NCBI GenBank assembly: GCA_007844125.1
Contig: CM017559.1
Span: 67,748,705 to 67,812,704, forward strand
Source: Sinonovacula constricta
Taxonomy: Eukaryota > Mollusca > Bivalvia > Cardiida > Solecurtidae
DNA length: 64,000 nucleotides
Reading direction: 5' to 3'
Shown here: positions 25,442-36,900 of the stretch, one piece after another
Layout of the letters: every line of letters starts with the position of its first letter
Position numbering within the stretch: position 1 is the first letter of the stretch
Notes under the pieces: model-generated
The model's input: the letters and a program-made list of their open reading frames with translations, nothing else
Database searches by the model: none
Told to the model about the DNA's origin: nothing
Translations under genes and position numbers: made by a program

Positions 25442-27120
25442 CAGGGCTGGAAAATTGTCTAAAAACCTACTCGTCCTGCAGGACGTGTGTCTTGAAATTA
25501 TCACTCGTCCTGCCTGACCATCTACTCGTCCTGCATTAAGTCTGTAAAATGCTTATTAATATGAATTAAGGAATAAAGAACAAACTAAACACACAGGGTC
25601 TCAAATTTAGATTATTAAAGAGGTAACAAGTCATGCCAACCTTATTTTAATCAGAGTCTGATTCATGTTGTTCTTGCACCTGTTTCCCCCTTGGCCCAGT
25701 GCAGACATGACCATCAACGTGCCTTTTACCGGTTCCTGAATTAAGCCAGAGGACAATGCTGTCTGTGGGGTCAAACGAATTGAGTGTTGGGCCATCAACA
25801 GTAACTCTCATCAAATTTTGCAATGTTAACTGGCTCATGGATGTTCTTGACTGTGTTTTTATTCTGTTCATGGCACTAAATCCCCTTTCACACTCTGCAG
25901 TTGATGGAGAAATGGTAAGCATAATCCTGACAAGTGGTAGCATATACTTAATGCGCTCATGGTCTTCATGGCTGGTGGAAAGCACTTGTTCATATGCATC
26001 TACTAATGATATTTTTGTTGTTCTGCTGATAACAAACTTCAAGTCCAGCCACTGGTCTAACCCATTCTCAATTTCTTCTTCTGTCAACACCGGTTCATAA
26101 AGGTTGATGAGCCTCTCAATCTGGTCTTCACCAAACTTTCTGAATTGTTCACCTGAATTTCTGTCTGGCCATAGTTTGAAATTAAATACACTAAACAGAG
26201 AGTGGGGTTCTTCTTTGAAATATTTCACAAATCTCTCTTCAAGAAAGAAGATGGTGTCTGACAGCAAGCTATTTATGTCGCCACCTATTGCCTCTGACAG
26301 CTGATCTCCTGGGACCTCTCTTCTTCCTGTCTGGCCAAATGTAATGGTCACTCCTCTGTATTCTCCATTTGTACTCTCTCTTTCATACTTCCTTAGCATT
26401 TTACCTTTTCTGTCTTTCATGTGTGCAAATTTCTCTGTCAGTTCTGTAATTCTCTGGCTAACTTCAGAAACTAAACAGAATTTCTCTTGAAACAGCTCTG
26501 AAACTGTCCTAATCTGGTCTGTCCAATCAAGCATGAAGTTCAAGAAACTCAGAAACCTGTTGCTTTTCATTTCTTTAAGGAACCCTTTGGCTTTCTGTCC
26601 ATTTTCATCAGACTTTGTTGCAATATGTTCAAGGTGAACAATAGTAATCTCATAATTTTCTAGGAGAGCTTTCAATGCCCTATATTGACTGGCCACCCAC
26701 CTTATGGTTTGAATTCCTCCAAAGTGTTTCAGTTCTTTGTCTAAAGTTGTTGCTATTTCAAAGAGTTCTCTTCTTTTCTTAGGGGAAAAATAATAATACT
26801 GAAACACCCCCTTAAGTATCTCCTCAAAGTGGTTCAAATAGGCACAGCTCTTCTTTGCATCACATACTGCCAACTCTATATTGTGGGCAATGCAGTGAAC
26901 AACGGCAATGTAATTCGCACACTGATCATTCCCCTGGCCCTTTACTTCATCAATTAACAACTTGATAGCCCCAGATTTTTTACCCATATTCACTGATGCC
27001 CCATCTGTATTAATGCCCACAATCTTATTAGCAAATTCTTCTTTTGATATGCCAACTGAGTCTAAACCCTTTATGATCCCATTTTTAACGCCCTCTGCAT
27101 TCCCATGCTCTAAGTCAACA

Positions 27121-28307
27121 GGGGTCCGGACAATTCTCAGTCCGGACATTTCTCAGTTAGTGAAATTTGCAGGGTCGGACAATTCTCAGTTAGTTGATTT
27201 GCAGGGCCGGACATTTCTCAGTTACTTGTTTTGCAGGGTCGGACAATTCTCAGTCCGTTAAATAAACCTGTGAACCAAACAAACTATTTATCCTTACAAA
27301 TTGCATCAATAATTATTTCCTTGATTTTTATAACAAACGCTTTGACAAAAGCCTCGAAAATTCTTTAATTGTCCATCCCACTTAAGTGTTATAAAACAAC
27401 ACTGTAATTAAATAATGAAAGACAATCATCAAAAACCAGATAATTTTCTTTGACTGTGAACCAAACAAACTATTTATCCTTTCAAATTGCATCAATAACT
27501 ATTTCTATACCCCTTGATTTTTATAACAAACGCTTTGACAAAAGCCTCGAAAATTCTTTAATTGTCCATCCCACTTAAGTGTTATAAAACAACACTGTAA
27601 TTAAATAATGAAAGACAATCATCAAAAAACCAGATAATTTTCTTTGACTGTGAACCAAACAAACTATTTATCCTTTCAAATTGCATCAATAATTATTTCT
27701 ATACCCCTTGATTTTCATAACAACAAACGCTTTGACAAAAGCCGCGAAAATCCTTTAATTGGCCATCCCACTGTTCTTTAATAATGACATGCTTTACTCT
27801 AATTTCAAACTGAGATGCTTGTTAGAATATAAGTCTCAGCGCAGCCTACGATCATTATTCCAAAAATGGAAATTCTAACAAGTAAGACAGGCTCCAAGAA
27901 AATTTGTAGTTTGTGTTTGTTGTATGACACGCACCTTGTCTTTTTCAATAAAACATTTGATTAGTACCAGTCTTGAATTATCTTCATTAACGCAAAGAGC
28001 GATAGATGCGTTTACATCAAATACAATATCTGTGAAATACATGATGCGTTCATATCAAATACAATATCTGCATCTTTTTTAATTATTTCACTATAACGTC
28101 AAAATGGATTAATACAACAATTTTATCACAAATATTGCTATACTTTGAAATATATTAACGGAGAAATGTCCGGACTGAGAATTGTCCGACCCTGCAAAAC
28201 AAGTAACTGAGAAATGTCCGGCCCTGCAAATCAACAAACTGAGAATTGTCCGACCCTGCAAATTTCACTAACTGAGAAATGTCCGGACTGAGAATTGTCC
28301 GGCATTC
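27121..28307. mobile_element. Non-autonomous foldback/MULE-like element nested in the hAT transposase
   Basis: Flanked by identical 9-bp AAGTCAACA at 27112-27120 and 28308-28316. Inverted arms of about 135 bases (27126-27260 and 28155-28302) match almost perfectly; I see one substitution plus a 15-base extra module in the right arm. Each arm is itself modular: CCGGACAATTCTCAG and CCGGACATTTCTCAG alternate five times on the left (27126, 27142, 27175, 27207, 27239) and six on the right. No coding capacity was found inside. A 9-bp target duplication with long, internally repetitive inverted arms is typical of foldback elements and MULE-type MITEs; class assignment is inference. The outermost four or five bases (GGGGT, and GAATG in complement) do not match each other. 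Confidence 0.88.
27271..27778. repeat. Internal 186-194-bp tandem repeat of the foldback element
   Basis: Three copies start with TGAACCAAACAAACTATTTA at 27271, 27457 and 27651; the third is truncated near 27778. Copies are nearly identical, differing by small indels such as CTATACC. This core has no coding frame. Confidence 0.9.
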
Positions 28308-29651
28308 AAGTCAACAATATCTGCCAATTTAGTTTGCAAATGGCCTTCATCATCAATATATCTCACATAAACCAATTCTTGTTCTGAAATTGATCTGTCA
28401 GTGGACCCATCTGATAGGATACTTATGAACCTTGTATTCTTAAAATCACATGCTGTTTCTGCTTTAATACTGTTTGCAATCGCTGAAACAAAGTCACTAC
28501 ACCCATGATTGTTTCTGTAATTTGTGCCAAGGTCAACCCCATTCTTCTCCTGCAAGTCACATAAATTAGCAAATTTTGTCATAGGTTCCCCTTCTACTGC
28601 TACATAATATGCTGTATTAAATAGTTTCTCGTACTTCTGGCTGTTTTTATCGTGCATTTTTTTCAAAGAGTTGGTTATTTGAGAGCTGGAGGGGTTCGTT
28701 AAAATGTGTTCATGTGCCATACAGTTCGAATGTTTGAGACTGTTTTCGTGAAATTTCAACGTTTCTTTTCTGTAATTCTCTCTGATTCCTCGCACTAGAG
28801 AAGATGACTGGTCACTTTTATCAGGAAATTTGCGGCACACTTTACAGAAAAGAGCGTTTTCTCTCTCATCGTACTCAGCCCAGGTAAATTCTCTCAGCCA
28901 TGATTGCTTTAAAAGTCGTTTGCGTTTAGTTTTGTCGTATTCTTTCTGGGATAATTTTCTCTTTAAATTTGAATTCTTATCTTCAGCGTCTCCACCGCCT
29001 TGCATAGCTGCCCCGCTTTCATCTTTTTTGAAAAAACTTCGAATGTCCGACATGATCAACAGCTGATTTTCGCAGACGATAACTTTCGGGGTTTGGTATA
29101 ATTCACTTACCAATCAGCACGTGGCCGGAAAATACGAGTCGTCTTACAAAAATACGATAATCTACCTCGCGATCAATTTAGGTTAAATACCTATCTAAAT
29201 AAATTTTAATTTCTATTTATTTGCAGTGAGACGATTTTCTTTGCAAATATTGAGTCTAAAACATCGCCTTACCGATAATAACTGCTGACAAAAAACCGCG
29301 AATGGACCGAAAACCGCGACCAGTAAGGGCCGTGTTTTAGACCGTATCAGTATCGAAATAAAAGTAAACATCCGGTCTAATCGTCGGGAATTTATAGAAG
29401 TTGAGGATCACATACTAATTTAAGCAACTGTATGAAAAAGACCGTTTTAAACCATTTTTGTATTGTTTATTAAAATTAGCTGTGTTAATTTAGGTAATTA
29501 AATAAAATTCTAATGGTAAAAAGATTTTCATTCTTCTTGGCATTTTATATTTTTCACTCGTCCTGCAGGACGACCATTTACAAATTTCCACTCGTCCGAG
29601 TTTGATGTCTACTCGTCATGACGACCGGACGAGTGGAATTTTCCAGCCCTG

Positions 29652-30035
29652 TTGATGATGAAATTCATACATAGCTAAGCTTGGTGATAAAAATTATAGA
29701 TAGGTAAGCTTAGTGATAAAAGTCATAGATAGCTAAGCTTAGTGATAGAAGTCATAGATAGCTAAGCTTGGTGATAGAAGTCATAGATAGCTAAGCTTGG
29801 TGATAGAAGTCATAGATAGCTTAGCTTAGTGAAAAAAGTCATAGATAGCTAAGCTTAGTGATAGAAGTCATAAATAGCTAAGCTTGGTGATGAAATTCAT
29901 AGATAGCTAAGCTTAGTGATAAAAGTCATAGATAGCTAAGCTTAGTGATAGAAGTCATAGAAAGCTAAGCTTGGTAATAGAAGTCATGGATAGCTTAGCT
30001 TGGTGATTTTTAGAAGTGATAGATAACTTAGCTGG
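29652..30035. repeat. 29-bp minisatellite, right part
   Basis: Continuation of the array interrupted by the hAT element, about 13 units. The first unit starts with the second TTGAT target copy. Several units here have GATGAAATTCATAG in place of GATAGAAGTCATAG, including the unit at the insertion point. The array degenerates after 30000. Confidence 0.95.
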
Positions 30036-30094
30036 GCAACTGTGTTATACTAGCTCTTTAAACCAGTGCTAAGTAGTAAGCACAGCTTGGAAAA

Positions 30095-30366
30095 CCGGCC
30101 GCAGTAGCTCAATTGGTAGAGCATCGGCTTGCAGATTGGGGGGTCGCAGGTTCAAACCCCAAACGGATCAAACCAAACACTTTAAAGTTGGTAGTAGTGG
30201 CGTCCCTCCTAATGCTCGGGGCTTAGGGGACAGCATTACACCTGACTCGGTGTTAGTATTATGGAACGGCCGGGTTCAGTCCCCTGGCACCCCATAAGTG
30301 CCCCTGTGCTATAATAATAGAAATGTCGCTGCACAGTATCGGTAAAAATGACGGCAAATCCCATCC
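30095..30366 (+). mobile_element. tRNA-Cys-like SINE with target-site duplication
   Basis: The head has an A box TAGCTCAATTGGTAGAGC, an anticodon loop TTGCAGA (GCA if read as a tRNA-Cys loop) and a B box GGTTCAAACCCC, so an RNA polymerase III promoter is present. The acceptor stem does not close properly, so it is not a working tRNA. A body of about 200 bases follows (CTCGGGGCTTAGGGGACAGC, GGCCGGGTTCAGTCCCCTGG). Flanks CACAGCTTGGAAAA (30081-30094) and CACAGTTTGGAAAA (30367-30380) look like a 14-bp target duplication with one mismatch. The 3' end lacks a long A tail. Confidence 0.75.
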
Positions 30367-30984
30367 CACAGTTTGGAAAATAGTTTTGATTCTCTTCAGG
30401 GAGCTGTTGGTTTGGGACATGCATGGATAAGGATGGCATGATTTGCTGAAGTCTAAGTAAGATGTAATTTTTTTAGGGGTTGTTAGGAAATAAAAACTGG
30501 AATATGCTTTTTTTAATGAATTGCAGACTAAAGGTTGAAGTGTTGGATGATTTGTGACCCCAAGCAGAGTGATTGCCCTTGATAGGTATCATTTAGGCAT
30601 TTTATTGGTCAGGATATTGGGTGGTGGGGAGTCAACAGGAATACCTGTAGGTATGACATTACCATGTCAGGTTGCTGGTGTGTGCTTTGCATTCATTGAT
30701 TGAAAAGATTATTGAGCTATAAGTAACATTTCTGGGACTGTGCTATCTTATAGCAGGTAGAATTTATTGCTTCTGCTGGAGTTATGGCTCTTGATTGATA
30801 TCTTTCAGGAATGTGGGTGGATTTGGGAAAGTATGAGGTGAAATAAATTTGTGTTGGCTTGACATTCAGTCAGTCCCTATCTTGCTTCATTTATTAAAAA
30901 GCAAAAACAAACAAGTATTTTTTACTAGTAACTACATGCGAAGGTATTGAATCAGACATATTGCGAGGGACTCATGGGTAAATA
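30367..30984. other. Non-coding stretch
   Basis: No exon or repeat recognised. Confidence 0.4.
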
Positions 30985-31065
30985 GGGCAGATCCTCATTA
31001 TACTAGTGGGTAAAGGTTATTCAGGATTTACACTATTTGCCTAAACCTGGTCAAGGCTAAGAATT
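30985..31065. repeat. Hairpin repeat, asymmetric copy
   Basis: The right arm TTCAGGATTTACACTATTTG with outer CCTAAACCTGGTCAAGG is well preserved. The left arm is reduced to GGGCAGATCCTCATTATACT. Confidence 0.5.
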
Positions 31066-31418
31066 CATTGGAGGTTGAGAGTAAATGTAATAACTGAGTA
31101 TGAAGCATCTCACTGGGAAAATAGATAAAATCAGAACATAAATATTTTCCATATTAGATATGACTTTTAAGGAGGGATGCATTTTAATGGTTTACATTAA
31201 AAACAAGGTGTTTACACACTTAATCAAATATTCAAGATGGCAAATTTTATGTAAATTCTTTATATCCTCAAAGCCAGCCTTGTTATCACTAATGGTGATC
31301 CTTTTGGAATTTGAGAAAAGTACAAGTTTTGTACTGTTATTATATAGGTTCTGACCAATATGTTATGCAGGGTCAGCATAAACTAAGCTATGGCAGGCTG
31401 TAATCCTCTTTTCTCCCA

Positions 31419-31540
31419 ACCTGCTGAGCTCAAATTGGTCAGTCTTTGTTATTTAGACAATATATGGTAGATCCAGATCACTATAGGCTCCTAATGGAAG
31501 CTTTCTCAGGATCATCACCTTGTGCTGTTGAGTCTGCAGC
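31419..31540. repeat. Hairpin repeat, full but diverged copy
   Basis: The outer block AACCTGCTGAGCTCAAATTG is followed by GACAATATATGGTAGATCCA and, after GGCTCCTAATGGAAGCTTTC, by the right arm TCAGGATCATCACCTTGTGC. Confidence 0.55.
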
Positions 31541-31751
31541 AACATGTCTCCCTAGGTTTGGATGCTGTTGTAAGCACTCCAACAACTTGATACAGGTTAT
31601 TAACTAGTGAACCAGATGGAGCATTTTAAGGGTCCGTGTAGCTCTGCTCTGGGTGAATGGGGTGTTGTTGTTAGGGATTGGGGCCATTGAAGACTTGGGT
31701 CGAGCTAGATCATCCCTGAGTAAACATGTTGTCATTGACCTGGGGATGTCT

Positions 31752-31820
31752 ACATGTTTACCTTAATGTTTACCTTAATGTTTACTTTAATGTTGACTGT
31801 TATGTTTACTATAATGAACA
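31752..31820. repeat. 12-bp tandem repeat (TGTTTACCTTAA)
   Basis: About five imperfect copies of a 12-base unit, with later copies diverging to TGTTGACTGTTA and TGTTTACTATAA. Confidence 0.8.
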
Positions 31821-32339
31821 AATGGCTGCCTGCATCATGATCCATTATTACATATATGAAATTATGCATAGATGAGTTGTGGTAAGTACTCAATACTAGA
31901 TACCAGGTTTCAGATTAATATATATATAATTATCTGTATGCCTCTTTTGGAAATTAAAAACATGTTTTAAACAGACGGCTTAGGAGAAAAATACTAACTG
32001 TAAGTACAATAACAAGAGAAGAAACCTAAATGTAACCCAATGTAAATATTTAAATAATTTCTATTTTGAATGATTACCTATAGCTTTATGCAGACCAACA
32101 CTGATATTTAGATCATCATTAAAATCTCACATAGGTGAATATTTCACATACAAGCAATTTAATTTAAAAAAAACAACACAACTTCTTAGCAAGGCCTATT
32201 TTATTGATTGCATAAAAAATTCAAAATATTTCAGGGGTGACTTGCTGTTTGCCCCATCTCATCCTAAATGGTGTAGAACATTCACAGAGCGAACATTATG
32301 TGGCAGGGCTTATCAGTCCCTCTCATAGGGTCGGCATGG
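31821..32339. other. Non-coding stretch
   Basis: AT-rich; no feature recognised. Confidence 0.4.
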
Positions 32340-33715
32340 CATGGAGAGGCCCTGATATACAACACTTGAAACTGACTACATATAGAGTAAACCCTAGTGG
32401 GTATATATTTGATGGTTTGAAGAGGCCCTGATATACAACACTTGAAATTGACTACATATAGAGTAAACCCTAGTGGGTATATATTTGATGGCATGGAGAG
32501 GCCCTGATATACAACACTTGAAACTGACTATATAGAGTAAACCCTAGTGGGTATATATTTGATGGTTTGGAGAGGCCCTGATATACAACACTTGAAACTG
32601 ACTACATATAGAGTAAACCCTAGTGGGTATATATTTGATGGTTTGGAGAGGCCCTGATATACAACACTTGAAACTGACTACATATAGAGTAAACCCTAGT
32701 GGGTATATATTTGATGGCATGGAGAGGCCCTGATATACAACACTTGAAACTGACTACATAGAGTAAACCCTAGTGGTATATATTTGATGGCATGGAGAGG
32801 CCCTGATATACAACACTTGAAACTGACTACATATAGAGTAAACCCTAGTGGGTATATATTTGATGGTTTGGAGAGGCCCTGATATACAACACTTGAAACT
32901 GACTATATAGAGTAAACCCTAGTGGGTATATATTTGATGGTTTGGAGAGGCCCTGATATACAACACTTGAAACTGACTATATAGAGTAAACCCTAGTGGG
33001 TATATATTTGATGGTTTGGAGAGGCCCTGATATACAACACTTGAATCTGACTATATAGAGTAAACCCTAGTGGGTATATATTTGATGGTTTGGAGAGGCC
33101 CTGATGAAACTGACTACATATAGAGTAAACCCTAGTGGGTATATATTTGATGGTTTGGAGAGGCCCTGATATACAACACTTGAAACTGACTACATATAGA
33201 GTAAACCCTAGTGGGTATATATTTGATGGCATGGAGAGGCCCTGGTATACAACACATGAAACTGACTACATTATAGAGTAAACCCTAGTGGGTATATATT
33301 TGATGGTGTGGAGAGGCCCTGATATACAACACTTGAAACTGACTACATATAGAGTAAACCCTAGTGGTAAATATTTGATGGTGTGGAGAGGCCCTGATGA
33401 AACTGACTACATATAGAGTAAACCCTAGTGGTATATATTTGATGGTGTGGAGAGGCCCTGATATACAACACTTGAAACTGACTACATATAGAGTAAACCC
33501 TAGTGGGTATATATTTGATGGCATGGAGAGGCCCTGGTATACAACACATGAAACTGACTACATATAGAGTAAACCCTAGTGGGTATATATTTGATGGTGT
33601 GGAGAGGCCCTGATATACAACACTTGAAACTGACTACATATAGAGTAAACCCTAGTGGGTATATATTTGATGGTTTGGAGAGGCCCTGATGAAACTGACT
33701 ACACGTGGGTAGACC
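32340..33715. repeat. 76-bp minisatellite, about 18 units
   Basis: Units run from GGAGAGGCCCTGATATACAA through CACTTGAAACTGACTACATA to GAGTAAACCCTAGTGGGTAT and ATATTTGATGGTTT. Variants lack TACATA, lack one G of GTGGG, or delete ATATACAACACTTG to give short units. A block carrying GTATACAACACATGAAACTG recurs at 33242 and 33537, showing block duplication. Confidence 0.96.
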
Positions 33716-33917
33716 CTAGGGAATATATATATGTACTTATTATTATAGAAGGTGCATTACATTTATTGAATTTATCTACTGGTATCTTATAGTTTCACAG
33801 ACTAGTTTTCTATGATTATTTTATCTCCTTGACTGACAGATAAAGTGGTCTCATCAATGTGACAACATTTTCTTTATACATTTTCATGTCCAGATTAATG
33901 GTGTTTTATCTGGTCTG
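33716..33917. other. Short spacer between the 76-bp and 63-bp arrays
   Basis: About 200 bases of unique-looking sequence; no gene. Confidence 0.5.
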
Positions 33918-36900
33918 CTGATATTACACTGGTTCTACTGGCTGGACCATTATGTCTGCCTTCTAACATCAGACTGGTCTACTGGGTAACACTTGTTCTA
34001 CTGGCTGGACCATTATGTCTGCCTTCTAACATCAGACTGGTCTACTGGGTGACACGGGTTCTACTGGCCGGACCATTATGTCTGCCTTCTAACATCAAAC
34101 TGGTCTACTGGGTGACACTGGTTCTACTGGCTGGACCATTATGTCTGCCTTCTAACATCAGACTGGTCTACTGGGTGACACTGGTTCTACTGGCTGGACC
34201 ATTATGTCTGCCTTCTAACATCACACTGGTCTACTGGGTGACACTGGTTCTACTGGCTGGACCATTATGTCTGCCTTCTCACATCAAACTGTTCTACTGG
34301 GTGACACTGGTTCTACTGGCTGGACCATTATGTCTGCCTTCTCACATCAAACTGGTCTACTGGGTGACACTGGTTCTACTGGCTGGACCATTATGTCTGC
34401 CTTCTAACATCAGACTGGTCTACTGGGTGACACTGGTTCTACTGGCTTGACCATTATGTCTGCCTCCTCACATCAAACTAGTCTACTGGGTGACACTGGT
34501 TCTACTGGCTGGACCATTATGTCTGCCTTCTCACATCAAACTGGTCTACTGGGTGACACTGGTTCTACTGGCTGGACCATTATGTCTGCCTTCTAACATC
34601 AGACTGGTCTACTGGGTGACACTGGTTCTACTGGCCGAACCATAATGTCTGCCTTCTAACATCAAACTGGTCTACTGGGTGACACTGGTTCTATTGGCCG
34701 GACCATTATGTCTGCCTTCTCACATCAAACTGGTCTACTGGGTGACACTGGTTCTACTGGCCGGACCATTATGTCTGCCTTCTCACATCAAACTGGTCTA
34801 CTGGGTGACACTGGTTCTACTGGCCCAACCATTATGTCTGCCTTCTAACATCAAACTGGTCTACTGGGTGACACTGGTTCTACTGGCCGGACCATTATGT
34901 CTGCCTTCTCACATCAGACTGGTCTACTGGGTGACACTGGTTCTACTGGCTGAACCATTATGTCTGCCTTCTCACATCAAACTGGTCTACTGGGTGACAC
35001 TGGTTCTACTGGCCAGACCATTATGTTTGCCTTCCTACATCAGACTGGTCTACTGGGTGACAGTGGTTCTACTGGCCGGACCATTATGTCTGCCTTCTAA
35101 CATCAGACTGGTCTACTGGGTGACACTGGTTCTACTGGCCGGACCATTATGTCTGCCTTCTCACATCAGACTGGTCTACTGGGTGACACTGGTTCTACTG
35201 GCTGGACCGTTATGTCTGCCTTCTCACATCAGACTGGTCTACTGGGTGACACTGGTTCTACTGGCTTGACCGTTATGTCTGCCTTCTCACATCAAACTGG
35301 TCTACTGGGTGACACTGGTTCTACTGGCTGGACCGTTATGTCTGCCTTCTCACATCAAACTGGTCTACTGGGTGACACTGGTTCTACTGGCTGGACCGTT
35401 ATGTCTGCCTTCTCACATCAAACTGATCTACTGGGTGACACTGGTTCTACTGGCTGGACCATTATGTCTGCCTTCTCACACCAAACTGGTCTACTGGGTG
35501 ACACTGGTTCTACTGGCTGGACCATTATGTCTGCCTCCTCACATCAAACTGGTCTACTGGGTAACACTGGTTCTACTGGCTGGACCGTTATGTCTGCCTT
35601 CTCACATCAAACTGGTCTACTGGGTGACACTGGTTCTACTGGCTGGACCATTGTGTCTGCCTCCTCACATCAAACTGGTCTACTGGGTGACACTGGTTCT
35701 ACTGGCTGGACCATTATGTCTGCCTTCTCACATCAAACTGGTCTACTGGGTGACACTGGTTCTACTGGCTGGACCATTGTGTCTGCCTCCTCACATCAGA
35801 CTGGTCTACTGGGTGACACTGGTTCTACTAGCTGGACCATTATGTCTGCCTCCTTACATCAAACTGGTCTACTGGGTGACACTGGTTCTACTGGCTGGAC
35901 CATTATGTCTGCCTTCTATCATCAGACTGGTCTACTGGGTGACACTGGTTCTACTGACCAGACCATTGTGTCTGCCTCCTCACATCAAACTGGTCTACTG
36001 GGTGACACTGGTTCTACTGGCTGGACCATTATGTCTGCCTTCTCACATCAAACTGGTCTACTGGGTGACACTGGTTCTACTGGCTGGACCATTGTGTCTG
36101 CCTCCTCACATCAGACTGGTCTACTGGGTGACACTGGTTCTACTAGCTGGACCATTATGTCTGCCTTCTAACATCAGACTGGTCTACTGAGTGACACTGG
36201 TTCTACTTGCTGGACCATTATGTCTGCCTTCTCACATCAAACTGGTCTACTGGGTGACACTGGTTCTACTGGCTGGACCATTGTGTCTGCCTCCTCACAT
36301 CAGACTGGTCTACTGGGTGACACTGGTTCTACTAGCTGGACCATTATGTCTGCCTTCTAACATCAGACTGGTCTACTGAGTGACACTGGTTCTACTAGCT
36401 GGACCGTTATGTCTGCCTTCTAACATCAGACTGGTCTACTGGGTGACACTGGTTCTACTGGCTGGACCAATATGTCTGCCTTCTCACATCAGACTGGTCT
36501 ACTGGGTGACACTGGTTCTACTGGCTGGACCATTGTGTCTGCCTCCTCACATCAAACTGGTCTACTGGGTGATACTGGTTCTACTAGCTGGACCATTATG
36601 TCTGCCTCCTTACATCAAACTGGTCTACTGGGTGACACTGGTTCTACTGGCTGGACCAGTATGTCTGCCTCCTCACATCAAACTGGTCTACTGGGTGACA
36701 CTGGTTGTACTGACCAGACCATTGTGTCTGCCTTCTCACATGAAACTGGTCTACTTGGTGACACTGGTTCTACTGGCTGGACCGTTATGTCTGCCTTCTC
36801 ACATCAAACTGATCTACTGGGTGACACTGGTTCTACTGGCTGGACCAGTATGTCTGCCTCCTCACATCAAACTGGTCTACTGGGTGACACTGGTTCTACT

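Larger units (their letters stand above)
25647..29053 (-). pseudogene. hAT transposase gene, disrupted by a nested insertion
   Basis: Two minus-strand open pieces, 28317-29053 and 25647-27120, belong to one protein cut at codon 249 by the insert at 27121-28307. I take ATG 29053 (MSDIRSFFKK); the frame extends 20 codons upstream, but those residues are not domain-like. Numbering from that Met and skipping the insert: a TTF/BED-type zinc finger with C70-x2-C73 and H102-x5-H108; ILSDGSTD with probable first catalytic Asp near 215; NTDGASVNMG with second Asp near 285; CxxxHxxxL-like HCIAHNIELA; an RW motif near 386; and a C-terminal hAT dimerisation region containing SPSTAECERGFS with the third acidic residue near 655. 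It totals about 736 residues, normal size. Both pieces are free of other stops and the frame is preserved across the 9-bp target duplication. It belongs to the ZNF862/C17orf113-like hAT group by recollection of family style. As it stands it cannot make a full transposase. Confidence 0.88.
25442..29651 (-). mobile_element. hAT-superfamily DNA transposon, 4210 bp including a nested element
   Basis: Perfect 15-bp terminal inverted repeats CAGGGCTGGAAAATT lie at 25442-25456 and, inverted, 29637-29651. Subterminal ACTCGTCC motifs repeat at both ends (near 25471, 25503, 25523, 29556, 29590), typical of transposase-binding subterminal regions. Both flanks are the same 29-bp minisatellite. TTGAT is present immediately on both sides, and removal of the element plus one TTGAT gives AAGCTTGATGATGAAATTC, equal in length to a normal unit segment (AAGCTTGGTGATGAAATTC, near 29880). 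Target duplication is therefore 5 bp, shorter than the 8 bp usual for hAT. The transposase runs on the minus strand. Without the nested 1187-bp element the transposon is about 3.0 kb, normal for the family. Confidence 0.93.

Noticed and set aside
25756..26304. Plus-strand open frames opposite the transposase
   Set aside because: They are antisense shadows of the hAT transposase, which shows clear family motifs on the minus strand.
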